DNA of 64,000 bases from the NCBI GenBank assembly GCA_031835245.1, contig JAVKOQ010000019.1, forward strand, positions 299,049 to 363,048, read 5' to 3'. This document shows, piece after piece, positions 34,517 through 45,777 of this stretch (the first letter of the stretch is position 1; every line of letters begins with the position of its first letter). This stretch comes from Balamuthia mandrillaris. Lineage: Eukaryota > Discosea > Longamoebia > Balamuthiidae. Below the pieces are notes generated by a model, which saw only the letters and a list, made by a program, of their open reading frames with translations, made no database searches and had not been told where the DNA came from. The position numbers and the translations under genes are program-made.

Positions 34517-34964
34517 TCATCTTCGCTTGGTAAGGCCAGCAGGCGAAGGCAATCCAAACAATCGCAATCTCGAGATACCTCCACAAGGGTATATCTTAAG
34601 CAGGGCATGGGTGCAGGTCTTGTGGCGTGCCTCCTCCATCACTTCAAACACGTGCTCCTGGTGAGGATGAAGCAAAGTGGGAGGGATCAACGTGAAGTAA
34701 GACGCTTGATGAAAGTCGTCACCGTCAAGACCTTCAGGAGCGAGGCAGCCCTCCAGAGAGAAGGCCACAGGGGAGTTGTTCTTGAAGTGGAGGGTGTCAA
34801 TGCCAACCGTCACGATGTGCCCGGAGCGATGCAGCCTGACCACCGTCCAGTTCCAGACGGAGGAGAGGGGTCCTTTCATTGTGAAGATTTCATTTGGTTG
34901 GGCTGGTCGAAGTCTTGCTGTCTCCCATCCATCCCCTGTTTGTTTTTGTTAACGAATTCGTTTG

Positions 34965-35001
<37 letters not shown>

Positions 35002-35668
35002 CGGTGAGCAGACAAACCCATGTTTATGCCCCGTCCTGGTTTGAGCATATTACCAGGCAAGCTATAATGAGCGCTGCTGCTGGCCACCACTTGAGCATCA
35101 GAGCCACAAGCCAATTCCGTCAACTCTGGAAAGTTAAAGGATGACGGTAGTACTTCCGTCAGTGTTGTGGATGTTTCACTCGCCTTCTTCTTCTTTGTTT
35201 TGCTCAGCTCTATTTTGGGATTCTTTGGAGGGACAAAGTCAGCGGGAAAACCGTTGTTGAAGTTGAGGGTTTGCAGCCATGCTTGCTTCAGTTGAAGGTC
35301 GATTCTAGCATCATCAGAGTCGCTCCTTCTACGCGGTTGCTCCAACGAGTCTTCCAACTCTTCACCGTAGAGCTCCAACGAGCAATGCCTCCATCAGGAT
35401 AGCTGCAAAGACGAATGAAGCGAGTCCAAGGACAACCCTCACTCGCACTGCTACTCTGGTCCTCCGCAGTTATCGTTGGGAAGTAATTTCTGGAGTTCGG
35501 TTTGAGGACGGAGCAAGGCACAGCGGTCACCCACTCAGCAATCTTGCGGCGGTTCACAATGTGTTCTTTGAGGCATTCAAGCCTTGCACCAGGTGCATGA
35601 TTGCCATCAAAATGAGCCGTATCAACTGACGTTTGTATTGGATAGAAGGGAGGGACGAAGAGGGTGAG

Positions 35669-35702
<34 letters not shown>

Positions 35703-38501
35703 CGTACTATTTACACCATATATCTTACAATATTTTGGGAGTTCAATAACTGCAATATCAGGGGGATTCATGTTGTGTCTAGTACTCTGTTTGTGGGAAT
35801 TGACAATCAGAAGAGAGCACAAAGAGAATAGAGAACGGAAAAACGCTAACCTCCCAGCCGTCATAGACTTGGCCCTGATTGCCAAAGGAATGCGGCTCAA
35901 AGCGCGGAAAGTTGTTTTTCAACAAATTGGCGGCTTCTGCGAAAGTCTCGTCAGAGACGAACAGTATTTTGGCCTCCGAAATGTCGATTTTGGGATATTC
36001 GGCCAGAAAAGAGAGATGAGATTGTGTGGATTGAAGGTACCTCTCCAACAAGGCAGGATTGTTTCGAAACGGATAGAGCAGGTACTTGCTGGTAAGAGCT
36101 GTGAAGTACTCCACAGGCTTTGGATCGGTGCAGAGAGACCGGACAATGGAGAGAGCAATGTCATATGCGTTCTTGGTCTCGGCGGTGAAAGGAATGTCGG
36201 CTGCCTCTTCTCCTTCCCCAAACTTAATTTGTTGCATGACATTGCGGAGATGGTCTTCCAACTGGGAGGCCGTCATGCGAACTTTTTGGCCCGAGCGGCT
36301 GATTATCTCTTTCTGATAGTTTACGATGCTCCATATTTCGCGTCTGGAACGTTCTAATGTTGCAGCATCTTCCATCAATCGGACTCTGCAATTTAGAGAG
36401 GATGAGGGAAGAGTCCTTTGTCTGTTGTGAAGTAGTGGGAGGGGAAACGAAAAAAAAGAAGGGCTTGTAGAATTGTACTAACCTAACTCCATCCTTAAAT
36501 TTGGTGGTGAGACCAACGCATCCTTCTCCGGTGATGTAGGAGGTCAAGTATTGCAAGGCGTCGCTGAGGTTTCGCTCAAACTCTTCTTCAGTGCAGAACA
36601 CTTCCTCTAAATTAGTGACCAACATTCTCTCGTGCGTTATCTTCTTGATTCCTTCCTGGAGCTTAGCTATCCTGTTTTCTCTTTCGGACTCAGACTCCGC
36701 TGTTTTGAGGTAAGAGGAGTTAACAAGAAAGATGTTGTTGGGTGGAAGTGAAGAAGAACAAGCGAAAGGCTCTACCTTTTCGTTCGAGTTCCATTTCAGT
36801 GATGAGTTCCTGGATAACTGGGACTAACTGTGGGTGAGCCAACCAACAGCCCTCTAAACCTCTCCCAACTTGCACTCGGAAATCTTGGGAGAACGCCTCC
36901 ACAATCCTTTCCATGCTGTTCTCACTTCCGATTGTTGGTGGAACCATCGCGTTCATCCCACCAATAGGAATGGCTCCTCTTCTCTTACAAACGTCAACGA
37001 TTCCCATTTGATATGCTTCCAAGTGCTCCACCACAATTCTAACAGCGAGGAGAGAGGGAGAGAGAGAGAGAGAGAGAGAGAGGGGAGGGGGAGAGAGAGG
37101 GAGAGATTAACATGGTAATTAACAAATGATAAGAAGGAGAAACAATACCTTAGGTTAGACTTGGGAGGCATAGAAAAGCGAGGTAAATTTTGATGAGCAG
37201 CTCCAATGCTGGCCATGTAGTCATGCCAGCCGCAATTAAGGCCAATAATATAGTTTCTTAAAGCGTAGAGTATCTCTTCCTTTTGATAGGCAGCGCCCAC
37301 ATTCTCGATGATGGCCAAACATTGAATCGTTCCAACTTTAATGTCTTGGTCGCTGGTATGCTCTCTCAATAGCTTTTCGCTGGTCTCGAAGAGTTTCGCC
37401 AGATAGAGGGCTTCTTCGAAGGTTTCAAGCTTTGGGATGTAAAAGGCCGGTGCTCGGTTCTCGTTCTTCAACGTAGACCAGTTGTGGAAGAGGTAAAGAG
37501 CAATGGTCATGAGGTGAGCTGGCATCGGATGACCATCCACCAAGAAATGGCCTTATAGCGGAACAAACAAATCTAGTGATAAGGAATAACAGGGAGATAA
37601 GAGGAGAGTATAGGAGAGAGGACGTACCATTTGGAAGGTGGAGGCCTTCGAATCGAAGAATCATTTCAGCCATTTGCACGTCTTCCTCGGGCAACACCGT
37701 GTAACGCTTTCCCTTGGCGCTTCGGTAGTCCAACTGCCGACGGTTGGCCAACGTGACGGCCGTTAGGCCTTCCAACAAGCTCTCTCTTGCCACGGTGGAG
37801 GAGTCCTCAAAGTCTACCATGAAGAAATGAACTCCGGACTTGAGGGCGTTGGCGATGATATTGGCTTTGGGAGGTCCCGTGATGGTGTCATGAAACCTGG
37901 CGAAGCGGGGCGGAATGTCGGCCACCTTCCAGGAGGGGTCTTCGCGGATGCCTCTGGTGTCCTCTCGGTAGCCCAACGCCACCGTGCCGTCCTTTAAGGG
38001 AACGTCCCTCAGCTGTTCTCCAGTGCGGGAGGCATCCTTGGCAGCCTCCGCCAGGCATTCCCTCTTCATTTTCCGGTGCTCCAAAAGGGAGGCCAGATTC
38101 GGGGAAAACTCCAGCGAAGCCCGGTAGAGCTCCACCGCATAGCGCAGAGCTTCGGGGCAGAGCAAGTCCAGGGAGGCGCCACCGTACCTCTGGGCGAAGG
38201 CGGCGTCCTCCTGGAGTGGGCCAACCACGCGAAGGCCCTCCACGCCAGGCACGGGTTGGCTGTAGCGCTCCACCAGGGCGTCCACCACGGGGGCAGGCAG
38301 GTAGTCGTAGAACGCAGGGATAGGGCAGTTGCTCGCATCCCGCTGCGCCCGCTTGGTTTTTTGAGGTTGTTGTTTTACAGGGGATGAGGGGCCTGCTTTG
38401 CGTGATGGGTTGAGATCCCCCTCGCACATGGCGCTACGTGAAGGCCCTTGGGGCTGAACATTTTTCATTTCCTCCAGGCTGGGGTGTTGCAAAAGTTCCA
38501 T
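34517..38501 (-). CDS. Malate synthase-allantoicase fusion protein
   Basis: The N-terminal ~530 residues are malate synthase (glyoxylate + acetyl-CoA to malate): 'DTITGPPKANIIANALKSGV', 'HFFMVDFEDSS', 'AFYIPKLETFEEALY', 'AIIENVGAAYQKEEILYALR', 'GLNCGWHDYMAS', 'EGCWLAHPQLVPV' and 'VRLMEDAATLERSR' (catalytic Asp). The C-terminal ~380 residues are allantoicase, with two repeats: 'AKILFVSDETFAEAANLLKN' ... 'GQVYDGWE' ... 'DTAHFDGNHAPGARLECL', then 'PELTELACGSDAQVVASSSA' ... 'GDGWETARLRP' ... 'VGIDTLHFKNNSP'. The junction lies inside one uninterrupted exon (about 36378-35852) that carries both the malate synthase C-terminus and the allantoicase start, so the fusion does not depend on a splice guess. 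Splice phases fit at the junctions I checked. One oddity: near 35380 'PDGGIAR' and the expected 'LELYGEE' continuation are one base out of phase, a real frameshift or an assembly error. Neither end shows a PTS1 signal. Confidence 0.88.
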
Positions 38502-38929
38502 GGTTGCCGCGTTGGGTGGTTCCAGTGTTCCTCTTCCCGCGAAGAAAATGTTCCTTTGGCACCTTTTCCCCCTATTTATACTTACCTTTAATGGGAATAG
38601 TTTTAATGTGGTTTTCCTAAAAGAAAAACAGGAGGAAACCCTCGGAAAGTCAAAAGGGAAGAAATAAAACTCCGGTTATAACTCCTATTTCACGACTTAT
38701 CTATCCGTAAGGTATTTGATTTTTAAGGTGAGTTACGGTTTTTTTTTTTTGTTGGTGCAGTTTTTTTTATTTTTTTCATTGTGACGCTTCACAAGCAAGA
38801 AGGAAACAGCAAAAAAAAAAGAGTAGCAGCTGCGTGGTGGCGGGTTGGCTGGTTTTTTTTTTTTTCAAGTAGCAAGTGGTGGTGGCGTTGGTTGCTAAGC
38901 AAAGAGGTGAGGGACTGAGGGACGAAACG
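38502..38929. promoter_or_regulatory. Divergent promoter of the allantoin-to-malate gene pair
   Basis: A 428-bp spacer separates the fusion gene and allantoinase start codons. It contains AAACTCCGGTTA (38667-38678), also present exactly in the MICU/MCU spacer. It also has CTTATC (38696-38701, GATAAG on the minus strand) and CCGTAA/TTACGG inverted words (38705-38710 and 38733-38738). T and A tracts flank the allantoinase start. Shared regulation is inferred. Confidence 0.5.
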
Positions 38930-41178
38930 ATGGCAAGCGTAGCGGAGCAATCAAAACAAGCGGTGCAGAGCAGCCTCCAGATCTTTCGTAGCTCGAGGGT
39001 GGTGTTGGACAGCGAACTGAGACCAGCCGCTGTTATCGTAAGGTACTTTGTGGTTTCCGTCCGCGTTTTTTTTCTTCTCTCTTCTCAGTTGTGTGTCGGC
39101 CCAACATCTAATGTTTTGGCGTTCTGCAGAGATGGTGTCATCCTGAAAGTGGAGACGTTTGACTATGAGCCTTCCGGAGAAGACGGAGAAGTCCAAGTTC
39201 TTGACTTTGGCGATCTGATCCTGATGCCTGGTTTGTACTTTCCTCTGGTTTCCAAAAAAAAAAAAAGAAAAGAAAAAAAAGGAGATTAACTGGTTAATAT
39301 TGAACAAACAGGTCTTGTGGACAGCCACGTTCACATAAACGAGCCCGGCAGGACGGAGTGGGAAGGCTTTCATAGCGCCACGCGGTCGGCCGCCGCTGGC
39401 GGAGTGACCACTGTCGTGGACATGCCGTTGAATTGGTGCGTTGTTGATTCCTCTATTTATTTTCTTTTGTTCTCTCTGCTTCTCTCTCTTTCTCCTTGAG
39501 CTTTCTTTCTTCCCTTGCTTATCTGTGAGTTGGTGACTGACTTTTTCTGTTCAACTTAAACAATGGATAGTTCGCCAGTGACTACCTCTGTAGAGGCCCT
39601 TGACACCAAGCTGGACAGCACGGAAGGAAAGCTCTGGGTTGATGTTGGTTTGTTTAGTCTCATCCGCCTTGACATTTCTGTCTTTTACTGTGTTCTCCTA
39701 TTTTGTCCTCGTCTATTGTGTCAGCCAACCAACTTGTTTTTGACTCCGTTTTTTCTTCTCCAGCCATGTTGGGCGGAATAGTACCCGACAACATCGACCA
39801 AATCAAACCGCTTGTTGCTCAAGGAGTTGTTGGCTTTAAGGTACTTTTTATCCCTACCCTTTTCTATCGTTGTAACGAACCGGTCACTGACGTTGGATAT
39901 GTTTCCAGGCGTTCATGGTTCATTCAGGAATTGAGGAGTTTCCTCATGTGGAAGTCAATGATATTCGGCGAGCCATGCAAGAGCTGGCTGATTTAGAAGA
40001 AGAGGGTAAGCTGTTTCTTTATTAAGTTGTCAATTGTAAATTGGTCGCCTTTTAATCGTTTCTCGTTTCTCTACCTACAGGAAATGGAGTCGTATTCATG
40101 TTTCACGCAGAAGTAGAAGAGCCCATTAGCAAAGCTATGGAAATAATCAAAGCTGAGAAGAAACCTCCCCACAAATACGCAACCTTCCTCGAATCTCGGC
40201 CAAGAGAAGCTGAGAATCGAGCTATCGCTACCATCATCGAACTGTGCCGAGAATATAGAGTTCCGTACGTATTACAAAATGAGAGAAAGAATGAGTGCAA
40301 GCACACGACTAATTTGTTAACACCGATATGTTGTGAAGTTGTCACATCGTGCATCTTTCCTCTTCGGATGCCATCGAGATGATCCGGCAAGCAAAGAAAG
40401 AGGGTGTGCCCATCACCGCAGAGACCACGTTCAACTACCTGTACTTCAAATCGGAGGAGGTGCCCGATGGCAACACCCTCTATAAATGCTGCCCTCCTAT
40501 TCGCGAAACTGACAACCGTGAATACTTGTGGTACGTTTTATTCCTAGTTTTTCTAGTGATTGTTTTCGTTGTTTTCGTTTGAGTGTTTCTCTTTTGGTCG
40601 ATACTGTTTCTCATAATTATGTTCATTGCCAATTACAGGGAAGCCCTCAAAGATGATGTCATAGAGTTAATCGTATCAGACCATTCCCCATGTACCTGCG
40701 ACCTCAAGTTATTGGATAAAGGAGATTTCTTGGAGGTACACTGGCACCGTGTTTTCACCCTATTTGTATGTACACCATTTTTTTTCTAACCCTACTCATG
40801 CACAAACAAAAGGCATGGGGTGGTATTTCTTCTTTGCAACTGGGATTAAGCGTTGTATGGACAGAAGCCAAGCGGAGAGACATCCCAATCCCCCAACTGG
40901 CCAAATGGTTGTGCTATAACACATCCAAGCTAGTGAAGCTGGCCGACCAGAAGGGCAGCATCAAGCCAGGCCTCAGCGCTGACTTTTGCGTGTGGGACCC
41001 CGAACAGTCCTTCACGGTCAGCGAGGGACGGTTGCACATCAAGAACAAGAAGACCCCCTACGACCAACAAACGCTTTACGGAGTGGTCCAGCACACTATT
41101 CTCCGCGGACAGGAGATCTATGGCAAGGGTGACTTTACCACGGATAAGCCTTTGGGCCAAGTCCTCACCGCTCAGTAG
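38930..41178 (+). CDS. Allantoinase (cyclic amidohydrolase)
   Basis: Hydrolyses allantoin to allantoate. Ten exons fit in phase: 38930-39042, 39130-39230, 39312-39435, 39571-39647, 39764-39840, 39909-40005, 40081-40264, 40339-40530, 40639-40735 and 40813-41178. Metal-site motifs of the family are seen: '[20 protein letters not shown]', the Lys region 'GVVGFKAFMVHSG' (carbamylated Lys), 'FMFHAE', '[11 protein letters not shown]' and 'IVSDHSPCT'. The end has the usual '[18 protein letters not shown]' strand. '[10 protein letters not shown]' and 'SDHSPC' point to allantoinase rather than dihydropyrimidinase. I start at the first ATG (38930); the frame is open upstream only through a GTG. It is head to head with the malate synthase-allantoicase gene, whose allantoicase half uses its product. 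Confidence 0.93.
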
Positions 41179-41512
41179 GCCATCTCGCGTTTTGAGGAGT
41201 GCGTGGTACCTTCCTTCGATAGATGTATGGCTACCAACCGACGACGTTTCTGTGGACCTTATCTACCGTCTGCCACCGCCACATGTATTACGAGTTTGCC
41301 CTTCCCCTTTCAGCCTGGTTTACAGCGCCCTTCTTAGAGTTCTCAGCCCGCGCAAAGTTTGCCATGTTTGCCCAGTCAAAACAATCTCTAACGCCGCCAC
41401 CAGCAGTAGCTCTAACCAATACTAACCTTAACTTATTAAAATGTTCTTCTGTTCAGATTGAACTTGCTTCTTCCAACAACGAACAACAGAACAACACCAA
41501 ACTATTCAATAC

Positions 41513-41562
<50 letters not shown>

Positions 41563-41698
41563 TCTCACAAAAGAGACAAACAACAAGCAGAGTTTTGGAG
41601 TTTTATGCGTCAAAAAATAGGTTTAAAGCGAGCAAGGAAAGGCGCTGAAGGTTGAGCAGAAGGAAAGAGCCATCGTCCTCATGGAAGTGGCATTGGCT
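41179..41698. other. Intergenic: convergent 3' flanks, no gene seen
   Basis: A 520-bp gap lies between the allantoinase and elongase stop codons. It contains a (CT)n run at 41516-41557. The ORFs running into it are extensions of other frames and have no supporting motif. Confidence 0.5.
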
Positions 41699-42641
41699 TT
41701 ATTCCTCCTTTTTGGTTCTGGAGGCCTGGCCGGGCTTGCCAGCGGCGGTGGTGGGTCTCTTTTCGGCGGCGCCGAACCTCTTCAGGTAGAAGCTCAAGAA
41801 CAGGTAGAAATAGCTGCCATAGAGAGCAACGGAGGAGAGGATGACAATTTGGTGGACGTAAGGACCACCTCCTTGAAGAGGGCAGGGCAAGCCGGACAGG
41901 TAGAAGTAAGCCCAGGCGCCAGAGGTGAACAGGCCGACCACCATTTGGGAGAGCTGGAGGATGGTCACGTACTGGCCCCACCACGGCCTCTGTCCGATGG
42001 CCGCCAGGAAGTAGTAGAAGTACATGATGGTGTGAACAAAGGCGTTGACGATGCCAAACACCATTCCTGCGGGCAGGCCAATGATCACTCTGCATTACAT
42101 GCGGGGAGAGAGAGAGAGAGAAGTGCGGAGGGTTAGCCAAAGAAATGGAAGGGAACAGGGGGGAAGGCAATATAACATACCCGAACCAGGTGTAGAGGAG
42201 AACGGTGGTGTGGTGGTACCAGTGCAAGAAGTTAACGGGGCGTTTACGGATAACAAGGAAGACGGTGTCAATGAGCTCAAAGTACTTGGAGTAGGCAAAC
42301 AGCATGGCGCAGAACATATTGACGCCGTACAAAAGAGGACCGGGCACGCAGACCAAAGAGTAGATGCTGTAGCCGGAAGCGGCGAATTGAGCCCAAACGG
42401 GTCTTCCCCAGAAAACGAACAAAAGGCCGCTGAAAACGCTCAGGAAGAGGTTCCAGGCGGCAAGAAGGAACTTGACGGAGGCCTCCTTCTTGATCAAGGG
42501 AGGCACCAAAAACACGAACAGCACGTAGAGCACGCAGGAGACCACGGGCAAAACCCATTGCCACGGCTGATCGTGCATGATCGGGATGCGTGTTCCGTCA
42601 AAATTGTTGACATAGTGCAAAAATCCTTCCACTTGCTCCAT
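41699..42641 (-). CDS. ELO-family very-long-chain fatty acid elongase
   Basis: Condensing enzyme (3-ketoacyl-CoA synthase) of fatty-acid elongation in the ER. Two exons, 42641-42181 and 42089-41699, join in phase (gg|a). The ELO signature is present: 'YSKYFELIDTVFLVIRKRP' followed by the histidine box 'LHWYHH', then 'VNAFVHTIMYFYYFLAA' and the 'ILQLSQMVVG' helix. About seven hydrophobic segments are visible. The C-terminus is lysine-rich (ends TKKEE) and resembles a di-lysine-type ER retention end. Length (~280 aa) is normal for the family. The intron carries a short GA run on the plus strand. Confidence 0.93.
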
Positions 42642-43125
42642 CTTTCCCGTGTTTTAACTTCTTTTCCTTTTCGCTCCGGCTTTAACCCTTTATACTCCGA
42701 CAGAAAAAATAAATAAATAAATTGTTTCAAAAAATAAATAAAAGGGTCTCTCTTGACACACCACCGCTATGCCCCCCCTTTGTTTGTTGTTGACCTGTCA
42801 GTACCACAAAAAAAAAAAAAACAAAATGAGCACGGAAGTCCGTTTGGGTACCGTGCAGCTCTTAGCGTCAATTCTTTCTTGGCCGGTAATCATGAAATTT
42901 CATTACCTTAAACAGTTGTTACTTTCCAAAAATAGATTAATTGCAGTTCATGTTTTCTAATTAAGGCCAATTCTGCCGGGGAATTAGGGAAATAAAAAAA
43001 AAGGGGAGAAGAAAGAAAGAAAGAAGAAGGGAGGAGGGGAAGTGCAAGCAAATGTGAAAATAAGTTTAGAGGATAATACACAGTCACAGTTGCATTCGAT
43101 GGTTTAAGTGAGGAGACGTGTTGTT
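42642..43125. other. Intergenic: elongase promoter and MICU 3' flank
   Basis: A 484-bp gap on the minus-strand side. Upstream of the elongase start lies GCTCCGGCTTTAACC (about 42673-42687), resembling the CTCCGGTTA word of the two divergent promoters, and A/T tracts. No coding sequence is seen. Confidence 0.45.
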
Positions 43126-45244
43126 TCACTCCTGGTGAAGGAAGCTCTTACGGAAACACTTGTTCGCGCAACCGACAAAGCGGGCAAAGCCGATGTCCCG
43201 GTAATGGGACATGCCGCGTGAGGCACGTTTCTTCATGACAGCAATCAACTCGTCAGAGTCCAGCTTGCCGTCACCATCCCTGTCGAACACGTGGAAGATG
43301 ATGTCCACCTGAAGGTCGGTCAGGGTGACGCCGGCGATCTTGGAGACGGCTCGCTTGAAGTCGGCCTTGCCCAGGCTCTTGTCAGCGGTGTAGAGCTTGA
43401 CGGCGAGGGCGATCTCGTCAAACTTGTCCAGGGCTTTGTTGAAGCGGATGAACTCCTGTTTGCTTATCTTTTGATCGTCTTTGTAGGGAAGGCTCTCCAC
43501 TCTCTTCAGGTAAAGAGGGACGTGCTTTGGGTGGCCATAACCCACCACTGACATCGCAAAGTTGCGCGGTGACATGTATTCTGTTTTTCCCAGAAGCGAC
43601 AAAAAAAAAAGGTGAGATAACAAAAACAACATAGACAAGAGAGATGAGGAAAAGAAGAGAGAGAGCAAAGGACAAAGACAGAGAACAAAGAACAGAGAGA
43701 AAGCTTACCAGAGCCTTTGTTTGCGTAACGCTGAAACTCCAGATCCATAACACCTAACAACATTACATGAGATTTGTAAGTGTCTGCAAGAAGAACAAAA
43801 AGAAAATAGAAAAGCAAAAACAGCGCATATGGTAAGAACGTACCTTCGCGAACACTTCTCATGAAATGAACAAAATGATCAAAAGAGATGGACTTGGAGC
43901 CGTCTTCACCAAAGAAGTAGGCAAACAGACCAGCTGAAGCAACCGCTTTGCTCTCTGCCCGTTGCTTCTGCGTGAAAGGAGACTCCTCTCTACAATTGTA
44001 GTTGGTCAGCTTTTATTATAATAATAATAATGCCTTTAATATGAAGATGAAAGCAAACCTGAGAACATGCATTACATGTTGAAATTCTTCTTTACTAAGG
44101 GTACCATCTCCGTCCAAATCAAACATGTGAAAAGCAGCAACAAAGTGTTTCTCAGGAATGGAGAGCAGTGTTGTGAAGAACATGTACTCTCCAAATGAGA
44201 TAAGTTTGTCCTTTTTTTTAAAAAAAAAAGATAAGAAAGAGGAGAAGAAAGCAGAAGCAAAGAGAGGGACAGAAAAAGGGAGAGAGAGTGAGTGAGTGCG
44301 AGACAAACAAAAGAAATGAGCTTGAAAGCTCAACACAACACATAAGCAACATAACCAACCTCATCTAGATCAGCCAACTGGATAAACTCAGGGACAGAAG
44401 TGATGGGAGTGTGTTCTGCGCGGGGTCTGTAGTCATAGGGAAGGATGGCATTGCAAAAATCTTCAAGGGTCATGTAATACTCTCCATCGCTCTTCTTCAC
44501 GGTGGCGAAGGTAGAGAATATCTTTTCAGGGCTGCTCCACTCCCTGATGCGGTTACCGTAGTTGCCTGCTACCTTTTCTCTCCAATCCACTTTCTGAAAC
44601 ACGAAAACAAATCAAATGAAAAGACCGCTACCATAAACAGGTGCACACCACAGAGGAAACCAAGCTGAACGAGAGAGAGAGAGAGAGAGAAAGAGAAAGA
44701 GAAAGAGAATATAGAGAAAGAGAACACAAAAAAGAAAGCGAGTAGAAAAAGAAATACAAACCTTCTCGTCAGCTTGCACTGTGTTGGTGGCAACCATTGC
44801 GGCGCCTAACAGAGAGACAGCACCAGCCACTGCCCACAGCTTTTGGTTGTCCTTACTGTCATTGATAACCCTGTTTCGTAGTGGAAAAAGATGATCAGAT
44901 TATACAAAGAGAACAACACTCTCTCTCTCTCTCTCTCTCTCTCGAAGCAAAGAAAGAGAGCGACAAAAAGAAAAAACAAAAAAGCATACCTTGATGCTGG
45001 TTGGATGGCGTAAAAGCGAGCGGAGGAGGGCGACGAAGAGAAAGCGTAGCGGTTGCTGGCACCAGCAAAGGCTGTCCGAGAGACAAGACTCCTTCCAAGG
45101 TAAGAAGAAGCGACACCGCTCCTTCCCGTCGTCAACTTTGTGAAAGCAGGAGGACAGAGCGCAGCAAAACAAGATTATTGGACCATTGTTTCTTTTTGCC
45201 AATAAACCCAAAGAACTACATACCATGGAACAACCCTTCCTCAT
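43126..45244 (-). CDS. MICU-type mitochondrial calcium uptake regulator (EF-hand)
   Basis: Calcium-sensing gatekeeper of the mitochondrial calcium uniporter in the intermembrane space. I start at the ATG at 45244: a 7-codon exon, a GTATGT intron and then an exon that continues in phase ('LTTGRSGVASSYLGRSLVSR'), giving a Ser/Arg-rich mitochondrial presequence. Then come a short hydrophobic segment ('AVAGAVSLLGAAMVAT') and the MICU core: 'PEKIFSTFATVKKSDGEYYM', 'SFGEYMFFTTLLSIPEKHF', EF-hand 1 'FDLDGDGTLSKEEF', 'GLFAYFFGEDGSKSISFDHF', EF-hand 2 'FDRDGDGKLDSDEL' and 'DIGFARFVGCANKCFRKS'. Both EF loops keep D-x-D-x-D-G and the final Glu. The gene is head to head with MCU. One intron (44923-44943) has CT on the plus strand, against the usual orientation. 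Confidence 0.93.
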
Positions 45245-45777
45245 TTTTTCTCGGTGATGAATTTACAACAAAAAGAAGAATCTTTAAAGCGCGGAGAAGG
45301 ACGCAAGGAGGAGTAGCAGGACCACAACAAAAACCAAGAAGCAAAACTACCCAAGCAAAAAATATCCCTTCGACGTTACGCGAACTTCTTTTTGTGCAAC
45401 TTTTCTGTATTAGATCATCGATCTGAAGATTACCGAATCAAATATCATATATCAACCAATCAACCAATAGTTTATCATATAGGCTAAACTCCGGTTACCA
45501 TAAGAAGAACACAAAATGGAGGAAGCAAAAAAAATAATAATTTTTTCAGTGGCAACAGACACAAAAACAATAACCGAAAACATTTCTCTCCTCTCTCCCG
45601 CTTTCTCGCTCCCTCGCAACCACGTTTGTTTTTTTGTCGCTTCGCGGTATGTGCCTCTCTCTTCTTCTTGTTTTTCGCCTTTCATTCTCCCTCGAAACGC
45701 GTTTCTAACCGTGGTTTTACGGGTTGGGTCTTTGTTGGGCTTGGTTTTACAGTCGTGGGACTACGTAACACAACCAC
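45245..45777. promoter_or_regulatory. Divergent promoter of the MICU/MCU pair
   Basis: A 533-bp spacer separates the two start codons. It contains two adjacent CCAAT boxes (45456-45460 and 45464-45468) and AAACTCCGGTTA at 45486-45497, the same 12-mer as in the allantoinase/malate synthase-allantoicase spacer. Co-regulation is inferred. Confidence 0.5.

Noticed and set aside
34517-38501. Malate synthase and allantoicase as two separate minus-strand genes
   Set aside because: Both domains share one uninterrupted exon, and there is no stop, polyadenylation gap or new ATG context between them.
38930-41178. Dihydropyrimidinase or other cyclic amidohydrolase
   Set aside because: '[15 protein letters not shown]' and 'SDHSPCT' fit allantoinase, and the partner gene carries allantoicase.
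42769-42960. Short plus-strand ORF between elongase and MICU
   Set aside because: Only 63 codons, with no motif, in an A/T-rich spacer and not flanked by splice signals.
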